Shown here: positions 62,095-64,000 of the stretch, piece after piece | Layout: the number at the start of each line of letters is the position of its first letter | How positions within the stretch are numbered: the stretch's first letter is position 1 | DNA from: Streptacidiphilus sp. ASG 303 | GTDB taxonomy: Bacteria; Actinomycetota; Actinomycetes; Streptomycetales; Streptomycetaceae | Length of the DNA stretch: 64,000 bases | Direction: 5' to 3' | Assembly: GCF_020991365.1 (NCBI RefSeq) | Contig: NZ_JAJLRA010000012.1 | Coordinates: forward strand, 115,263-179,262 | Program-made: the position numbers and the translations under genes | The notes under the pieces: model-generated | Databases searched by the model: none | What the model saw: the letters and a program-made list of their open reading frames with translations, nothing else | Told to the model about the DNA's origin: nothing

Positions 62095-62706
62095 ATGACC
62101 ACCCCCGTCAAGCTCGCCATCGTCTACTACTCGTCCACCGGCACCATCGCGGAGATCGCCAAGGAGCTCCACGACGCCGGTGTCAAGGCCGGTGCCGAGG
62201 TCCGTCTGCTCAAGGTCGCCGAGCTCGCCTCCCAGGCCGCCGTCGACTCCAACCCCGCCTGGGCCGCCAACCAGGCGGCCACCGCCGGCATCCCCGAGGC
62301 CGCCCCGCAGGACATCGAGTGGGCCGACGCCGTCATCTTCGGCACCCCCACCCGCTTCGGCAACGTCTCCTCGCAGCTCAAGCAGTTCATCGACACGCTC
62401 GGCGGACTCTGGGCCGAGGGCAAGCTCACCGACAAGGTCTACAGCGGCTTCGTCTCCACCGCCACCGCTCACGCCGGCCACGAGTCCACCCTGCTGGCCC
62501 TGTACAACTCCGTCCACCACTTCGGCGGCATCATCGTCTCGCCGGGCTTCACCGACCCCGCGAAGTTCGTCGACGGCAACCCCTACGGCACCTCCCACGC
62601 CGACGGCCAGGGCACCAACCCCGTCGACGAGGTCACCCGCACCGCCGCCCGCATCCAGGCCGAGCGCGTCGTCAGGATCGCCACCACGCTCAAGGCGGCC
62701 GCCTGA
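62095..62706 (+). CDS. wrbA: NAD(P)H:quinone oxidoreductase WrbA
   Basis: This 203-residue flavodoxin-fold FMN enzyme reduces quinones by two electrons, avoiding semiquinone radicals. The FMN motif is LAIVYYSSTGTIAEIA at the N-terminus, with FGTPTRFGNVSSQLKQFIDTLGGLWAEG (in parts) and STATAHAGHESTLLALYNSVHHFGGIIVSPGF (in parts) as the family landmarks. ATG 62095 with GGAG seven bases upstream; ATG 62077 is also in frame. A TetR operator sits in the promoter spacer. It heads a probable unit with the two small genes downstream, although a hairpin lies between. Confidence 0.94.
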   Translation: MTTPVKLAIVYYSSTGTIAEIAKELHDAGVKAGAEVRLLKVAELASQAAVDSNPAWAANQAATAGIPEAAPQDIEWADAVIFGTPTRFGNVSSQLKQFIDTLGGLWAEGKLTDKVYSGFVSTATAHAGHESTLLALYNSVHHFGGIIVSPGFTDPAKFVDGNPYGTSHADGQGTNPVDEVTRTAARIQAERVVRIATTLKAAA

Positions 62707-62728
62707 CCGCACCACCCGCCGGCCCCGC

Positions 62729-62759
62729 GGCCGCCCGCCCCTGACCGTGACGGGCGGCC
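62729..62759 (+). terminator. Possible terminator after wrbA
   Basis: A 9-bp stem, GGCCGCCCG with CGGGCGGCC, and 13-base loop, 22 bases past the stop codon. Confidence 0.45.
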
Positions 62760-62948
62760 GTACCCGGCCCCGGCCCGGCACTTCCGCAGGAGCTGCCGTG
62801 CTTCTCCCCGGGGGCGGTCGGCCGGCGGCACTCCCGCCGCGCACCGGAGGCCGTCCCCGGCCGCGCGAGGGGGCGCTTCCCCCACCCCCGCGGCCGGGGA
62901 CGGCGCTGCTGCGCAGCACGCGGACAGAACCGAGAGAGGACCAAGACG

Positions 62949-63242
62949 ATGAAGGAATTCCTGGTCGTGCTCACCACGACCGTCCCCGAGGGAACCGACC
63001 CGGAGGAGGTCACGCGGCGCCGCGCCGCCGAAGCCGTCCGCGCCGGGGAACTGGCCGCCGCCGGCCTCCTGGGCAGGCTGTGGCGGCCGGTCGGCGAGCT
63101 GCGCAGCATCGGCCTGTGGCGCGCCGGCGACGAGGCCGACCTGCGCGAGAACGTCCTCGGCACCCTGCCCCTGTGGCCGTGGATGACCGCCGAGATCACC
63201 GCGCTGCAGCCGCACCCCAACGACCCGGGCACCACCGGCTGA
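62949..63242 (+). CDS. Muconolactone-isomerase-like protein, copy 2
   Basis: This 97-residue ferredoxin-fold protein starts MKEFLVVLTTTVPEGTD and keeps the block GLLGRLWRPVGELRSIGLWRAGDEADL and TLPLWPWMTAEITALQPHPND. It is a paralogue of the gene at 36145. AGAGAGGACC precedes the ATG. It is followed 39 bases later by the SnoaL-like copy 2, so the pair is co-transcribed; at 36 kb the same two families are paired in the opposite order. No other aromatic-ring catabolic genes are present. Confidence 0.88.
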   Translation: MKEFLVVLTTTVPEGTDPEEVTRRRAAEAVRAGELAAAGLLGRLWRPVGELRSIGLWRAGDEADLRENVLGTLPLWPWMTAEITALQPHPNDPGTTG

Positions 63243-63281
63243 CCCACCCCTTTCATGCCGTACGCAGCCAGGAGGCAACCG

Positions 63282-63653
63282 ATGAACGGCACAGCAGCAC
63301 AGGAAGCCATCGTGCGAGGCGTCATGGACCGGTGGAAGACCGCGGTCGACGCGCACCAACCGCAGCAGGTCGCCTCGATCTTCACCGAGGACGCCGTCTT
63401 CCAGGGACTCCACCCCTACAGCGTCGGCCGCCAGGGGGTCGCCGACTACTACGACTCCCAGCCGATCGGGCTGGCGGCCGACTACCGGGTGCTGGAGACG
63501 CGCAGGCTCGCGCAGGACGTCCTGCTCGGCTACCTGGGTGTCGACTTCTCCTTCACCGACAGGCCGGCCGTCCAGGTCACCCTCAGCGTCGTGCTGAGGC
63601 GCCTCGGCGACCAGTGGTACATCGCCCACTACCAGGTGTCCAAGCTCGGCTGA
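63282..63653 (+). CDS. SnoaL-like (NTF2-fold) protein, copy 2
   Basis: This 123-residue paralogue of the gene at 36487 has the same length and the motifs VMDRWKTAVDAHQPQQVASIFTEDAVFQGLHPYSVGRQGVADYY (parts), YLGVDFSFTDRPAVQVTLSV and WYIAHYQVSKLG. AGGAGG lies six bases before ATG 63282; the frame is open upstream to 63255 but unconserved. Small-molecule binding or isomerisation is the family norm; activity unknown. It closes the visible part of the wrbA cluster. Confidence 0.9.
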   Translation: MNGTAAQEAIVRGVMDRWKTAVDAHQPQQVASIFTEDAVFQGLHPYSVGRQGVADYYDSQPIGLAADYRVLETRRLAQDVLLGYLGVDFSFTDRPAVQVTLSVVLRRLGDQWYIAHYQVSKLG

Positions 63654-64000
63654 CGGGCTCCGCGAACGGGCCTCGGCCGGAGGCGGTCCTGCCCGGCGGC
63701 GGTGGCGCGGGCGCGCGGCGCGCGGCCCGGGCGCGCGGCACCGGTGCGCTCGGGGGAGGCCGGGATCCGGAAGGGCCTGACACGCAGTCCGCCCCGCATG
63801 CCCGACGGCCGTTCCACGGCGCGGACGGTGCTTCCTCGCGCAGGCCTGGCATGGCCGGCGTCTCCCCGCACGGGGGCAAAGGCACCGTCGAGGGGGGCGG
63901 GGCCTCGGGCACCACGTCGGGCGCGGCCGGCCGCCCACGGACGGGCGCCCCCGCCGCCCGGGTGGGGTGGGCCGCCGGTGGGCCCCGGGGCCCCCCCCCA
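63654..64000. other. Window end, no gene recognised
   Basis: The last 347 bases are extremely GC-rich and hold only shadow frames. A gene reading in from outside cannot be excluded but shows no recognisable motif. Confidence 0.35.

Overview
The window is from a high-GC actinomycete, almost certainly a Streptomyces or close relative. The evidence is pervasive G/C at third codon positions, frequent GTG and TTG starts, a conservon (cvnA-D) operon, a type VII secretion EccC ATPase, a dense set of TetR regulators, and HrdB-like promoters. I see no rRNA, tRNA, CRISPR array, insertion sequence or phage module. Most of the window is accessory-type DNA: short transcription units, many intra-window paralogues and several broken genes.

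Layout. 1-0.76 kb: N-terminus of an eccC-type ATPase, minus strand, cut by the window edge. 1.5-7.2 kb: a degenerate membrane sensor gene, then a conservon in which cvnA carries two apparent one-base deletions while cvnB, cvnC and cvnD are intact. 7.5-9.7 kb: an aquaporin gene converging on an MFS exporter. 10-13.5 kb: an SDR dehydrogenase, an F420-type oxidoreductase, an Rrf2 regulator and a TetR regulator, with a matching set of 23-bp Rrf2-type operators. 13.8-21.2 kb: a PPOX-fold flavoprotein, an Asp-nucleophile hydrolase, a disulfide reductase, a DUF4331 protein, a ZIP metal transporter and an HSL-family esterase. 21.7-31 kb: second MFS exporter, a small Gly/Tyr-rich secreted protein, a secreted epoxide-hydrolase-like protein, SDR copies 2 and 3, a DUF302 protein, a hydrolase with a sortase (LAATG) anchor and a TDT/TehA transporter. 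31-37 kb: two TetR genes, a MOSC-reductase-ferredoxin fusion, a VOC protein and a muconolactone-isomerase-like/SnoaL-like pair. 37-43.3 kb: a small basic protein, a GAF-PP2C phosphatase, an overlapping heme-oxygenase-like/CDGSH/methyltransferase cluster and a Tat-exported protein. 44-51 kb: a heterodimeric ABC exporter, a flippase-like membrane protein and a DrrAB-type ABC exporter. 51.4-57 kb: a DHFR-fold protein, an ATP-grasp remnant, a secreted protein with a problematic start, an isochorismatase and a methyltransferase. 57.4-63.7 kb: RNase J, then a TetR-centred cluster (zinc alcohol dehydrogenase, TetR, GNAT, WrbA quinone reductase and a second isomerase-like/SnoaL-like pair).

How the parts fit together. 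The recurring theme is small-molecule redox stress and detoxification: three near-identical SDRs, two paralogous MFS pumps, WrbA, a zinc alcohol dehydrogenase, F420-type and disulfide oxidoreductases, a MOSC reductase fusion, VOC, isochorismatase and SnoaL-like proteins, each near a TetR or Rrf2 repressor with visible palindromic operators. My inference is a set of small inducible regulons for electrophile, quinone or antibiotic stress. The best supported are the Rrf2 circuit at 9.8-12.7 kb and the TetR circuit at 60.4-62.0 kb. Substrates cannot be read from the sequence.
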